Shown here: one piece after another, positions 25,836-34,173 of the stretch
How the letters are laid out: every line of letters starts with the position of its first letter
Numbering within the stretch: the stretch's first letter is position 1
NCBI RefSeq assembly: GCF_014472395.1
Contig: NZ_JACSZW010000006.1
Location: 62,001-126,000, forward strand
Direction of reading: 5' to 3'
From: Pedobacter sp. N36a
Lineage (GTDB): Bacteria; Bacteroidota; Bacteroidia; Sphingobacteriales; Sphingobacteriaceae
DNA length: 64,000 nt
Translations under genes and position numbers: made by a program
Notes under the pieces: generated by a model
Databases searched by the model: none
What the model was told of the DNA's origin: nothing
What the model saw: only the letters and a program-made list of their open reading frames with translations

Positions 25836-26651
25836 TTATTTTGTCGGACTTAGTAAAGTGTTAGGCCTGGCAATGGTTTTTAAATCGCTGAAAGGAATGA
25901 TCAATTCAGTGCTGCCATAAGCATAGGCTTTAATTTCGTATGGGTTATAAAGGAATTTTAATCCTTCTTTGGTAATTGTAAAATTGCGGTTCAGGTCGAA
26001 CTTATCATTTTCAAAGAAATAATTGTCTTTGAGGCTTGCTGTCGGACTTAATTTCTCATTTTTTCTAAAAATCTTTTCAGCAATGGCCACCAGCTGAGGC
26101 ATGCTGCCTTCATTAATCAGTGATTCGAGCGTGATTTCCTGTAAGGTTTTCGGATGGATATTCCAGTACACCATCACACTATTTGGGTGGGCACCACCTG
26201 CATAATTGACCAGGCTATGTTCAAATCCTAAGTAATCCGGCTGATCTGTTAACACTTTTGTTTCGGCATCGATAAACCAGGCCGCCACAGTTCCTTCTGT
26301 ATCTCTTAGATTTTCATAGTTTTTCAGGAAAGCATCCGCTACCTGCTGGTAGGTCTGGTCTTTTTTCTCATCAGGATTGATCATGGCCTCCACCGTTTTT
26401 TGCTCCAGGAGCTTGTTCAGCTTTGGATTTGAAAAAACAGGATAAACCATACGAACATAAGTGGTATCCGTGCTTTTTGTCTTCGCAGCAGGATTAGGCT
26501 TGCTGAAAACTTTAAGGCTATCGTATTTAAAACTCATGCCATCGTTAGCAGACATTTCCACAAGTGTGGAATCTTCCTGATCACTTGCTTTTTTCTCACT
26601 CTGGCAAGCTGCAAAGCTTAAAGCCACTAGTAATATTGCTATTTTTTTCAT
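25836..26651 (-). CDS. DUF3298/DUF4163 lipoprotein
   Basis: 271 residues with a lipoprotein signal (A-L-S-F-A-A-C, Cys16). The body contains an N-terminal DUF4163-like region and the C-terminal DUF3298 domain (G-G-A-H-P-N-S near 163-169, then I-I-P-F-S-D-L at the end), as in the extracytoplasmic part of RsiV-type anti-sigma factors, some of which bind lysozyme. No transmembrane anchor or anti-sigma segment is present here, so it is a periplasmic or surface lipoprotein of unknown job. First gene of the lysC operon; association with lysC is probably incidental. Confidence 0.8.
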   Translation of the reverse strand: MKKIAILLVALSFAACQSEKKASDQEDSTLVEMSANDGMSFKYDSLKVFSKPNPAAKTKSTDTTYVRMVYPVFSNPKLNKLLEQKTVEAMINPDEKKDQTYQQVADAFLKNYENLRDTEGTVAAWFIDAETKVLTDQPDYLGFEHSLVNYAGGAHPNSVMVYWNIHPKTLQEITLESLINEGSMPQLVAIAEKIFRKNEKLSPTASLKDNYFFENDKFDLNRNFTITKEGLKFLYNPYEIKAYAYGSTELIIPFSDLKTIARPNTLLSPTK

Positions 26652-26760
26652 CTGCTATTGATTTAAAGATTTCTATTGTTGATTTGAAAGGCCTTTACCT
26701 TTGATTTTGAGCGATTAGTTTCAAACGCTATGCCATTTAGGTATTTCGAAAGTTGCTCTT

Positions 26761-27225
26761 TTATTTTGCAAGCTGCTCTTTTGAAAAAGAACCATTCAAC
26801 CATTCCGGATCCAGCTGTGCTTCATACTTCTTGTAAAAGTTGATGGCTGGTTCATTCCAGTCGAGCACCTGCCAGTTCATGCCATTGAAATTTTGGTCTT
26901 TCGCCTCCTCCATCACTCTTTCGAAAAGTAATTTTCCGATGCCTTTGCCTCTGTAGCTTTCAGTAACAATGAAATCTTCCAGGTACAACCTGCATCCTTT
27001 CCAGGTAGAATACCTGGTATAATATAGTGCAAAGCCAATAATCAACTGGTCGTTCTCTACTACGAAAGCGTTCCATACCGGTTTGGAACCGAAACCAGCA
27101 TCTTCAAATTCTGCTAAAGTCACCGTGACTTCCTCCGGTGCTTTTTCATATAGGGCCAGCTCCTGAATCAATTCCAATAAGCGCGGACAATCCTGCTGTG
27201 TGGCCACTCTGATATTTATATTCAT
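26761..27225 (-). CDS. GNAT-family N-acetyltransferase (diamine acetyltransferase-like)
   Basis: 154 residues. The acetyl-CoA loop R-G-K-G-I-G-K-L-L (about 92-100) is intact, preceded by L-E-D-F-I-V, and followed by W-Q-V-L-D-W-N-E-P-A-I-N-F-Y. The order L-Y-L-E-D-F, R-G-K-G-I-G, D-W-N resembles spermidine/spermine acetyltransferases (SAT1-like), so polyamines or a related amine are possible acceptors. The ATG overlaps the yggS stop by 1 nt (TAATG), showing translational coupling. Confidence 0.83.
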   Translation of the reverse strand: MNINIRVATQQDCPRLLELIQELALYEKAPEEVTVTLAEFEDAGFGSKPVWNAFVVENDQLIIGFALYYTRYSTWKGCRLYLEDFIVTESYRGKGIGKLLFERVMEEAKDQNFNGMNWQVLDWNEPAINFYKKYEAQLDPEWLNGSFSKEQLAK

Positions 27226-27917
27226 TATGCTTCCTCTTTCCAGTGTTTAATTTTTCTTTTGCCAAAGATATTGCTGCCCACGCGAACCATAGTGCTTCCA
27301 GCTTCGACAGCCAGTTTATAATCTCCAGACATACCCATCGAGAGCTCTTTAAAGCGGTCGTCTTTTCTAAAGAAACTTACTTTGATGCCGTCAAAGAGTA
27401 CTTTCAGCTCTGTAAATTCATCCAGAGTCTGTTTCTCTTGTGCATTATTGCTGGCGATGCCCATTAAACCCGTAATACGCACGTTTTTCATCGCCGCAAA
27501 CTCTTCAGAACGCAATAAATCAATTGCTTCATCATAGCCTAAACCGAATTTAGTGTCCTCATCAGCAATATAAATCTGTAGTAAACAATCGATCACTCTC
27601 TTGTTTTTTGTTGCTTGTTTGTTGATCTCGATCAACAATTTCAAGCTGTCTACTGATTGAATCAGGCTGATAAAAGGGGCAATATATTTCACCTTATTGG
27701 TTTGTAAATGACCGATTAAGTGCCATTCAATGTCTTTTGGAAGTTCGGCTTGTTTTTCTACCAGCTCCTGCACAATGTTTTCTCCAAACACCCTTTGTCC
27801 GGCATTATAGGCTTCCAAAACTGCTGATGCTTCCTGGTATTTTGAAACGGCGATCAATTGCACCGCATCTTGCTCCAATTCGTTTTTATATTTTAATAAG
27901 TTATCTGCTATACTCAT
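27225..27917 (-). CDS. YggS/PLPBP-family pyridoxal phosphate-binding protein
   Basis: 230 residues, usual length. PLP lysine Lys26 lies in L-I-A-V-S-K-Y-Q; other family marks are F-G-E-N-I-V-Q-E, W-H-L-I-G-H-L-Q-T-N-K, G-L-M-G-I-A and L-S-M-G-M-S-G-D. This family has no firm catalytic activity and maintains PLP homeostasis. It overlaps the downstream GNAT gene by 1 nt and is divergent from the DUF4296 gene. Confidence 0.92.
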   Translation of the reverse strand: MSIADNLLKYKNELEQDAVQLIAVSKYQEASAVLEAYNAGQRVFGENIVQELVEKQAELPKDIEWHLIGHLQTNKVKYIAPFISLIQSVDSLKLLIEINKQATKNKRVIDCLLQIYIADEDTKFGLGYDEAIDLLRSEEFAAMKNVRITGLMGIASNNAQEKQTLDEFTELKVLFDGIKVSFFRKDDRFKELSMGMSGDYKLAVEAGSTMVRVGSNIFGKRKIKHWKEEA

Positions 27918-27928
27918 TTATCAGTATT

Positions 27929-27960
27929 TTTGGTAAAATTAAGAACCTTAGCGAACTTTG
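27929..27960 (+). promoter_or_regulatory. Promoter of the DUF4296-mutS2 operon
   Basis: TTTG (27929-27932), 20 nt, GAACTTTG (27953-27960), close to the Bacteroidetes consensus with one mismatch in TAnnTTTG; 28 nt before the ATG at 27989. Confidence 0.5.
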
Positions 27961-27988
27961 GCTAAGAAATAATGATGTTTTAAGCATA

Positions 27989-28507
27989 ATGAGAAATTTT
28001 TTATATATAATATCCTTTTTTCTACTGTTTTCTGCCTGTAAACCGGGGATCCCTAAAGACATCATCCAACCGGATAAAATGCCGGGTGTATTGAGCGATA
28101 TTCATGTGGTAGATGGCTATGTATCTGCGATTCCGGTACTAGATTCCGCAAAAAAGGTAGCCAGTTCATTTTATAAAGGGATTTACAAGAAATATGGGAT
28201 TGACTCTGCGCTTTTAGCGAAGAGCATGACCTATTACAACAATAATCCTCAGTTGCTGGCCGACATTTATACCAACGTAGTAGATGATTTAACCAGACAG
28301 AGGGACATCATTACAAAAGCAGACTCACTGAAAAACGAGAAGAATAAATTAGAATTACAGTTAAAACTGTCGGCCGATTCCATTGCTAAGAAATCACCGG
28401 ATTATAAAATCCGTTTCTTGCTGAAGGATACCACAAGCCTGCAGGATACCACGAAAAAGGCTATGGAATTTATCCAGCCGAAGATGGTTTTTAAGTACCC
28501 AAATTAG
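27989..28507 (+). CDS. DUF4296 lipoprotein
   Basis: 172 residues from the ATG at 27989; the frame extends upstream but that part overlaps yggS and lacks a signal, so this start is chosen. Lipobox L-F-S-A-C (Cys16). The DUF4296 core is seen as I-Q-P-D-K-M-P-G-V-L-S-D-I-H-V-V-D-G-Y then F-Y-K-G-I-Y-K-K-Y-G-I-D and a helical C-terminus. Function unknown; the family is restricted to Bacteroidetes. Ten nt upstream of mutS2, so likely co-transcribed with it. Confidence 0.85.
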   Translation: MRNFLYIISFFLLFSACKPGIPKDIIQPDKMPGVLSDIHVVDGYVSAIPVLDSAKKVASSFYKGIYKKYGIDSALLAKSMTYYNNNPQLLADIYTNVVDDLTRQRDIITKADSLKNEKNKLELQLKLSADSIAKKSPDYKIRFLLKDTTSLQDTTKKAMEFIQPKMVFKYPN

Positions 28508-28517
28508 AATTATAAGT

Positions 28518-30890
28518 ATGTTATATCCGGAGAATTGTTTAGAGCGTTTGGGTTTCAGTGAGGTCCGACAACTTATACATAAGCACTGTTTGAGTCCGAT
28601 GGGACAGCAAATGGTGGATAAAATGCAGGTCATGACGAAGTATGACCAGATCAATAAATTTTTGCGTCAAACTCATGAATTTAAAAGTATCCTGGAAAAT
28701 CAGGAGCCGCTGCAAATCAGTACATTTTTTGACATCAAATCTTTAGCTGATAAAATTAAAGTAGAAGGCACTTACCTGGTAGAGGAAGAGTTGCATCAGA
28801 TGTATGCTTCCCTGGTTACGGTATTTTCAGTACTTCGCTTTTTTGAAGAAAGAAAAGAAGTATATCCCAACCTGGAAGCCCTATTGGAACACCTTCCAGT
28901 AGAGAAAAATATCCTGAAAAGAATTGAAATGGTGCTGGACCCGAAAGGGAAAATCAAGCCCAATGCTTCAAGTACCCTGCAGCAGATCATTGGCGACATT
29001 GCCAAGGCGGAGCAGGATGTGAGAAAGCGGATGGACTCCATTTATAAAACCGCGGTTGGCAACAACTGGGTGGCGGATGGTAGCTTAACCATCAGAGATG
29101 GCAGGATGTGTATTCCGATCCTCGCGGAGAATAAAAGAAAACTTAAAGGTTTCATTCATGATGAGTCTGCTTCCGGGCAAACCGTTTACATGGAGCCAGA
29201 AGAGGTGTTTACACTGAACAATAAACTGAGAGACCTGGAATTTGATAAGCGCAGAGAGATCATCAAGATCCTGATTGCGCTGACTACAGATTTAAGACCT
29301 TATACGCCTTTATTATTATCGTACCATGGTTTCCTGACAAAGTTAGACTTTGTGCGTGCCAAGGCTTTGTTTTCGATTGATATCGAGGCTGATATGCCGG
29401 TATTGGTCAAAGAAGCCAGATTAAAACTAATCAATGCGAGGCATCCGCTCTTATATCTTTCTTTTAAGGAGGATAAAAAGACGGTGGTTCCTTTAAATGT
29501 GCACATGACCGATGAGCTGAGGATTGTCTTGGTTTCCGGTCCGAATGCGGGTGGAAAGTCGGTTTGTATGAAAACTGTTGGTTTATTACAGCTGATGGTA
29601 CAATCTGGTTTACTGATTCCTGTACATGAATCCAGTGAAGTAGGAATCTTTGAAAACATCTTCGCCGACATTGGTGATGACCAGTCCATTGAGAGTGATT
29701 TGAGTACTTACAGTGCGCATTTAACCAAAATGAGACATTTTGTAGCGCATGCCACTCCAAAAACGATGGTGCTGATTGATGAGTTTGGTACAGGTACTGA
29801 TCCTCAGTTTGGCGGGCCAATGGCAGAAGCAGTGTTGGAAGTATTGAACAATAAGAAAGTGAGGGGAGTAATTACCACCCACTATTCAAACCTGAAACTC
29901 TTTGCCGGGAATACTCCAGGCCTGGAAAATGCCTCTATGCTGTTTGATAATGACCGCATGAAGCCAATGTATGTGTTGGAACTGGGTAAACCAGGGAGTT
30001 CTTATGCCTTTGAAATTGCGCAGAATATCGGTCTGCAGAAAGAAGTGCTAGAGCTGGCAAGGGCAAAAACCGGCACGAATCAGAATCGTATTGACAGCTT
30101 ACTGGTGGATTTGGAAAGAGAGAAAAAGCAGATTTATGATACAAAACTGCATTTGTCTAATCAGCAGAATAAAGTGAAAAACCTGGTTGCAGAAAATGAA
30201 AAGCTGAAATTGTTTTTAGATGAAAACAAAAAGGTGCTGATCAAAGAAGCAAAACTGGAGGCACAGGCGATCATCAAAAATGCCAATAAACTGGTAGAAA
30301 ATACCATTGCGGAGATTAAAGACAAGCAGGCCGATAAAATCGTCACTAAACAGCTGCGTCAAAATCTGCAAAAGGTATTGGTACAGAATCAGGTGAAAGA
30401 AGAAAAGAAACCTGAGGTTGCAGTGGCTTTAAATACGCCGATACAAGTTGGAGATTGGGTGCAGCTGAACAATAGCGAAACCACCGGACAGGTACTGGAA
30501 ATTAACAGAGACAACCTGGTGGTAGCGTTAGGAGATTTACGTTCTGTGTTGAAGAAAAATAGAGTGTATAAAATCAGCAATAAACAAGCTAAAAAGGCAG
30601 TTCAAAATCACTCTTATACCGGCAGCATTTCTGAGGCAATTGGCAATTTTACAGCTGAACTGGATTTACGTGGTATGCGTGGCGAGAATGCTTTGCATGA
30701 AGTAGAGAAATACCTGGACAAGTCGATCATGCTGGGTTTTCCATTCATCAAAATCATTCATGGAAAAGGAGATGGTATCCTTAGGAAACTGATCCGTGAA
30801 TACCTGAGAAAATATAGTCAGGTGAACCGCGTAGAAGATGAACATGCCGATAGAGGCGGCGATGGAATTACTTACGTGTATTTCAATTAG
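28518..30890 (+). CDS. mutS2: MutS2 endonuclease/ATPase
   Basis: 790 residues, full length. Lacks the N-terminal mismatch domain of MutS. It contains the core domain, the ABC ATPase with Walker A G-P-N-A-G-G-K-S (about 341-348), Walker B region L-I-D-E-F-G-T-G-T-D-P, a long coiled coil (about 520-620, Lys/Glu/Gln-rich), a KOW-like segment, and the C-terminal Smr nuclease domain with L-D-L-R-G-M-R and H-G-K-G-D-G-I-L-R. MutS2 suppresses homologous recombination and in some species splits collided ribosomes. Confidence 0.95.
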   Translation: MLYPENCLERLGFSEVRQLIHKHCLSPMGQQMVDKMQVMTKYDQINKFLRQTHEFKSILENQEPLQISTFFDIKSLADKIKVEGTYLVEEELHQMYASLVTVFSVLRFFEERKEVYPNLEALLEHLPVEKNILKRIEMVLDPKGKIKPNASSTLQQIIGDIAKAEQDVRKRMDSIYKTAVGNNWVADGSLTIRDGRMCIPILAENKRKLKGFIHDESASGQTVYMEPEEVFTLNNKLRDLEFDKRREIIKILIALTTDLRPYTPLLLSYHGFLTKLDFVRAKALFSIDIEADMPVLVKEARLKLINARHPLLYLSFKEDKKTVVPLNVHMTDELRIVLVSGPNAGGKSVCMKTVGLLQLMVQSGLLIPVHESSEVGIFENIFADIGDDQSIESDLSTYSAHLTKMRHFVAHATPKTMVLIDEFGTGTDPQFGGPMAEAVLEVLNNKKVRGVITTHYSNLKLFAGNTPGLENASMLFDNDRMKPMYVLELGKPGSSYAFEIAQNIGLQKEVLELARAKTGTNQNRIDSLLVDLEREKKQIYDTKLHLSNQQNKVKNLVAENEKLKLFLDENKKVLIKEAKLEAQAIIKNANKLVENTIAEIKDKQADKIVTKQLRQNLQKVLVQNQVKEEKKPEVAVALNTPIQVGDWVQLNNSETTGQVLEINRDNLVVALGDLRSVLKKNRVYKISNKQAKKAVQNHSYTGSISEAIGNFTAELDLRGMRGENALHEVEKYLDKSIMLGFPFIKIIHGKGDGILRKLIREYLRKYSQVNRVEDEHADRGGDGITYVYFN

Positions 30891-30902
30891 TTAAACATAT
30901 TC

Positions 30903-30937
30903 AGGACATTGCTTGTTATCAGATAAAGCAATGTCCT
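30903..30937 (+). promoter_or_regulatory. Perfect inverted repeat abutting a start codon
   Basis: AGGACATTGCTT (30903-30914) pairs with AAGCAATGTCCT (30926-30937), 12 bp, 11-nt loop. The right arm ends immediately before the ATG at 30938 and no T-run follows. It could be a weak terminator of mutS2 or a structure controlling translation of the next gene. Confidence 0.6.
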
Positions 30938-32035
30938 ATGAAAATATTGATGATCAGTGCTTTGGCGATTCTGCTGAGCACTACTGCTTGTAAAAAAAGC
31001 AAATCTGGCGGCTCCGAAACGCCGCTTCCTGATGCCGCATTGAAAACAAAAGTGCTGACTGCCGGTTTAGCCTTCCCATGGGAAATTATCTATGGCCCTG
31101 ATCAGCAATTGTGGATCACAGAAAGGGGAGGGAAGATCAGCAGGGTTAATCCTCAAACGGGTGTAGTCACCCTTTTACACAACATTTCTGATGTAGTTTC
31201 CAATGGGGAGGGTGGGTTGCTGGGCATGGTGCTCGACCCAAATTTCGCCACGAATCCTTATGTATATGTGGTCTATAATTATGGGACGGGGAGCAATTAC
31301 CGGGAAAAAGTAGTGCGTTTTACTTATGGTAATGGTGCATTGGCTGCTCCATTCACGATTCTCGATCAAATTCCTGCCTCCAGTATCCATAACGGCTCCA
31401 GACTAATGATCAGTAAGGATCAAAAATTATTCATTACAACAGGTGATGCCAGTAACGCTGCCAATGCGCAGAATAAAAATTCATTATCCGGGAAGATCCT
31501 CCGGCTGAACCTGGATGGCAGCATTCCTGTTGACAATCCCATTGCCAATAATCCATTATGGAGCTTTGGCCATCGCAATCCTCAGGGATTGATTCAGGTA
31601 GGAGATAAGATTTATGCCTCAGAACATGGGCCAAACAATGATGATGAAGTCAACCTGATCCTCAAAGGACGTAATTATGGCTGGCCAAATGTGGAAGGCT
31701 TCTGTAACCTACCTGCAGAGCAAACTTTCTGTGCTGCGAATGATGTGGCAGAACCTATGTTTGCCTGGACGCCCACGATCGCCACAGCCAGTCTTTCCTA
31801 TTACAACTCAGATTATATCCCCCAATGGAAAAACTCCTTATTATTGCTGAGTTTGAAAGGAACCAAGCTCACACAGCTGAGTTTAAATGCTGCTGGCGAT
31901 AAAATTGAGGGGACTAAAGATTTTCTAGTCAACCAGTTTGGACGCCTCCGTGCCATTTGTCAATCTCCGGAAGGAAAGCTATATTTTACAACGAGCAATG
32001 GCGGAGATGATAAAATTATAGAAATCGCCAAATAA
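30938..32035 (+). CDS. PQQ-dependent sugar dehydrogenase-like lipoprotein
   Basis: 365 residues with a lipoprotein signal (S-T-T-A-C, Cys18). The body is the six-bladed propeller of soluble aldose sugar dehydrogenases: F-P-W-E-I near the start, E-G-G-L-L-G-M-V-L-D-P, N-G-S-R-L, G-H-R-N-P-Q-G-L, S-E-H-G-P-N-N-D-D-E-V-N and N-Y-G-W-P-N. These residues form the PQQ and Ca sites in YliI/Asd-type proteins. It would oxidise aldoses in the periplasm if PQQ is available; no PQQ synthesis genes are in this window. A second in-frame ATG at 30950 would give a shorter signal lacking the lysine, less likely. Confidence 0.88.
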   Translation: MKILMISALAILLSTTACKKSKSGGSETPLPDAALKTKVLTAGLAFPWEIIYGPDQQLWITERGGKISRVNPQTGVVTLLHNISDVVSNGEGGLLGMVLDPNFATNPYVYVVYNYGTGSNYREKVVRFTYGNGALAAPFTILDQIPASSIHNGSRLMISKDQKLFITTGDASNAANAQNKNSLSGKILRLNLDGSIPVDNPIANNPLWSFGHRNPQGLIQVGDKIYASEHGPNNDDEVNLILKGRNYGWPNVEGFCNLPAEQTFCAANDVAEPMFAWTPTIATASLSYYNSDYIPQWKNSLLLLSLKGTKLTQLSLNAAGDKIEGTKDFLVNQFGRLRAICQSPEGKLYFTTSNGGDDKIIEIAK

Positions 32036-32083
32036 ATTGTTCGAAGACGATTTATACTATAATTTAGTAGCAAAACCATATAT

Positions 32084-32785
32084 ATGATCAACAAAGTAGT
32101 TTCGGGTGCTGATGAAGCCATCAGCGATATAGAGAATGGGAATACCCTGATGCTCGGCGGTTTTGGGCTTTGCGGGATTCCTGAGAATTGCATTACCGCA
32201 CTGGTAAAAAAGGGCGTTAAAGATTTAACCTGTATATCCAATAATGCTGGCGTAGATGATTTTGGCATTGGTCTGATGCTGCAAAAACGCCAGGTAAAAA
32301 AAATGATTTCTTCGTATGTGGGCGAGAATGCGGAATTTGAGCGTCAACTGCTGAGCGGTGAGCTGGAAGTTGAACTGATTCCTCAGGGCACACTGGCCAG
32401 CAGATGTATGGCTGCAGGATATGGCATGCCTGCAATTTTCACCCCTGCCGGAGTAGGTACGGAAGTAGCCGAAGGTAAGGAAGTCAGGAACTTTAATGGT
32501 AAAGATTATTTGATGGAATATGCTTTTGATGCGGATTTTGCGATCGTAAAAGCCTGGAAAGGGGATACTGCCGGTAATTTGATCTTCAGGTCAACGAGCA
32601 GGAACTTTAATCCGGTAATGGCTATGGCCGGAAAAATCACCATTGCAGAAGTGGAAGAATTGGTGGAAGCAGGAGCGCTGGATCCAGATCAGATTCATAC
32701 ACCAGGTGTATTCGTTCACCGCATTTTTCAAGGTGCCAATTATGAAAAAAGAATTGAGCAGCGTACAGTTAGAACAAAAAAATAA
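32084..32785 (+). CDS. scoA: 3-oxoacid CoA-transferase, subunit A
   Basis: 233 residues. Glycine-rich [11 protein letters not shown] (about 24-34) and S-N-N-A-G-V (51-56) are marks of the A subunit, as is the C-terminal P-G-V-F-V-H-R-I. With subunit B, 8 nt downstream, it moves CoA from succinyl-CoA to acetoacetate or another 3-oxoacid. A thiolase at 50811-51989 could consume or supply acetoacetyl-CoA, though it is not linked. Distinguishing Sco from Ato or Pca homologues by eye is uncertain, but length and motifs favour Sco. Confidence 0.88.
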   Translation: MINKVVSGADEAISDIENGNTLMLGGFGLCGIPENCITALVKKGVKDLTCISNNAGVDDFGIGLMLQKRQVKKMISSYVGENAEFERQLLSGELEVELIPQGTLASRCMAAGYGMPAIFTPAGVGTEVAEGKEVRNFNGKDYLMEYAFDADFAIVKAWKGDTAGNLIFRSTSRNFNPVMAMAGKITIAEVEELVEAGALDPDQIHTPGVFVHRIFQGANYEKRIEQRTVRTKK

Positions 32786-32793
32786 TCATTTAT

Positions 32794-33453
32794 ATGTTGG
32801 ATAAAGACGGAATTGCGAAACGTATCGCAAGAGAAATTAAAGATGGTTTTTATGTGAATTTAGGGATTGGTATTCCTACACTAGTGGCCAATTATATCCC
32901 GGAAGGCATCAATGTGGTGTTACAGTCGGAAAATGGATTACTGGGAATGGGACCTTTTCCTTTTGAAGGAGAAGAGGATGCTGACCTGATTAATGCCGGA
33001 AAGCAAACGATCACGACCTTGCCGGGTTCTTCTATATTTGATTCCGCCTTAAGTTTCGGGATGATCAGAAGTCAGAAAATTGACCTGACGATTTTAGGCG
33101 CCATGGAGGTTTCAGAAAACGGGGACATTGCCAACTGGAAGATTCCTGGAAAAATGGTGAAAGGAATGGGCGGGGCCATGGATTTGGTGGCTTCTGCAAA
33201 GAACATCATTGTGGCCATGCAGCATGTGAATAAAGCAGGAGAAAGTAAGCTGCTACCAAATTGCACTTTGCCGCTGACAGGCGTGAAATGTATTAAGAAA
33301 ATTGTCACAGAACTGGCGGTACTGGATGTGCTGCCTGGAGGCGGATTTAAGCTGATCGAAAGAGCACCTGGGGTGAGCGTAGATTACATCAGACAAGCCA
33401 CAACGGGCAAGCTGTTTGCGGATGATGCTGTGCCGGAAATGAGCTTAAATTAA
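32794..33453 (+). CDS. scoB: 3-oxoacid CoA-transferase, subunit B
   Basis: 219 residues. The catalytic glutamate is Glu46 in S-E-N-G-L-L-G-M-G-P, which forms the CoA thioester intermediate. N-L-G-I-G-I-P-T-L-V-A and D-L-T-I-L-G-A-M-E-V are standard for subunit B. Translated with scoA (8-nt gap) and ends before a bidirectional terminator shared with the uridine kinase gene. Confidence 0.9.
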   Translation: MLDKDGIAKRIAREIKDGFYVNLGIGIPTLVANYIPEGINVVLQSENGLLGMGPFPFEGEEDADLINAGKQTITTLPGSSIFDSALSFGMIRSQKIDLTILGAMEVSENGDIANWKIPGKMVKGMGGAMDLVASAKNIIVAMQHVNKAGESKLLPNCTLPLTGVKCIKKIVTELAVLDVLPGGGFKLIERAPGVSVDYIRQATTGKLFADDAVPEMSLN

Positions 33454-33491
33454 TGCTAAAACGAAAATATCACAGGAGGATATCATATCAT

Positions 33492-33523
33492 AAAAAAAGG
33501 GACGTTTCTGACGTCCCTTTTTT
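33492..33523. terminator. Bidirectional terminator between scoB and uridine kinase
   Basis: A-run then GGGACGT (33499-33505), loop TTCTG, ACGTCCC (33511-33517) then a T-run. Confidence 0.88.
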
Positions 33524-33525
33524 AT

Positions 33526-34173
33526 TTACTCTGCTTTATGTTTGCAGTATTTTACTTTTAAATCAGCAGAGATGTCCTCTGTGATTTTGATGATGTCATC
33601 AGGTGTATTGAAATTGTTGGTGATCAATTGATCACAAGTTTCTCTGTATGGCAGTAGGAAATCCTTATAGGCAGGAACCACATGGTTGTGCCATTTATAA
33701 GTGACATCGTCTTCCGGATATCCCCTTTCCATACCGTCGCGTTTAATGCGGCGTGCTAAAGCAACAGATTCTTCTGCTTCTACAAAGATGCGGTGGTCTA
33801 ATAAGGCTGCAATCTCTTGGAAATGCAGAATGAAAAGTCCTTCTACAATGATGATTGGAGCAGGATTGATTTCCAGAATTTTAGTGATGGCTAAAGGATT
33901 ATTGAAACTATATTCCTTTTTATAAATCACTTCTCCTTTGATCAATTTCTTGATGTCCAAAAGAAACTGCTGATCATCAATGGTTGATGGCAGGTCAAAA
34001 TTGTAAAGCTTGTTTTCTTCCTGGCTCAATTCGCCCACAGGAATGTAATAGTCATCCTGAGAAACCAGGGTTACTTCATCGTTCTTAAAATGATGTAAGA
34101 AACAATTTAAAAAAAAGGTTTTACCGGAACCACTTCCCCCCGCAATACCAATGATAAATGGCTTATTGTTCAT
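33526..34173 (-). CDS. udk: Uridine kinase family protein
   Basis: 215 residues from the ATG at 34171-34173; an ATG four codons upstream is possible but extends further into the preceding gene. P-loop G-G-S-G-S-G-K-T (12-19), D-D-Y-Y-I-P (substrate), I-I-V-E-G-L-F-I (Walker B-like), R-R-I-K-R-D (lid). It phosphorylates uridine and cytidine to UMP and CMP using ATP or GTP. The start overlaps the stop of the LysM gene by 11 nt, indicating coupled translation of two functionally unrelated products. Confidence 0.85.
   Translation of the reverse strand: MNNKPFIIGIAGGSGSGKTFFLNCFLHHFKNDEVTLVSQDDYYIPVGELSQEENKLYNFDLPSTIDDQQFLLDIKKLIKGEVIYKKEYSFNNPLAITKILEINPAPIIIVEGLFILHFQEIAALLDHRIFVEAEESVALARRIKRDGMERGYPEDDVTYKWHNHVVPAYKDFLLPYRETCDQLITNNFNTPDDIIKITEDISADLKVKYCKHKAE

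Noticed and set aside
27737-27988. N-terminal extension of the DUF4296 lipoprotein
   Set aside because: Overlaps yggS and would bury the lipobox signal peptide; the ATG at 27989 gives a normal lipoprotein.
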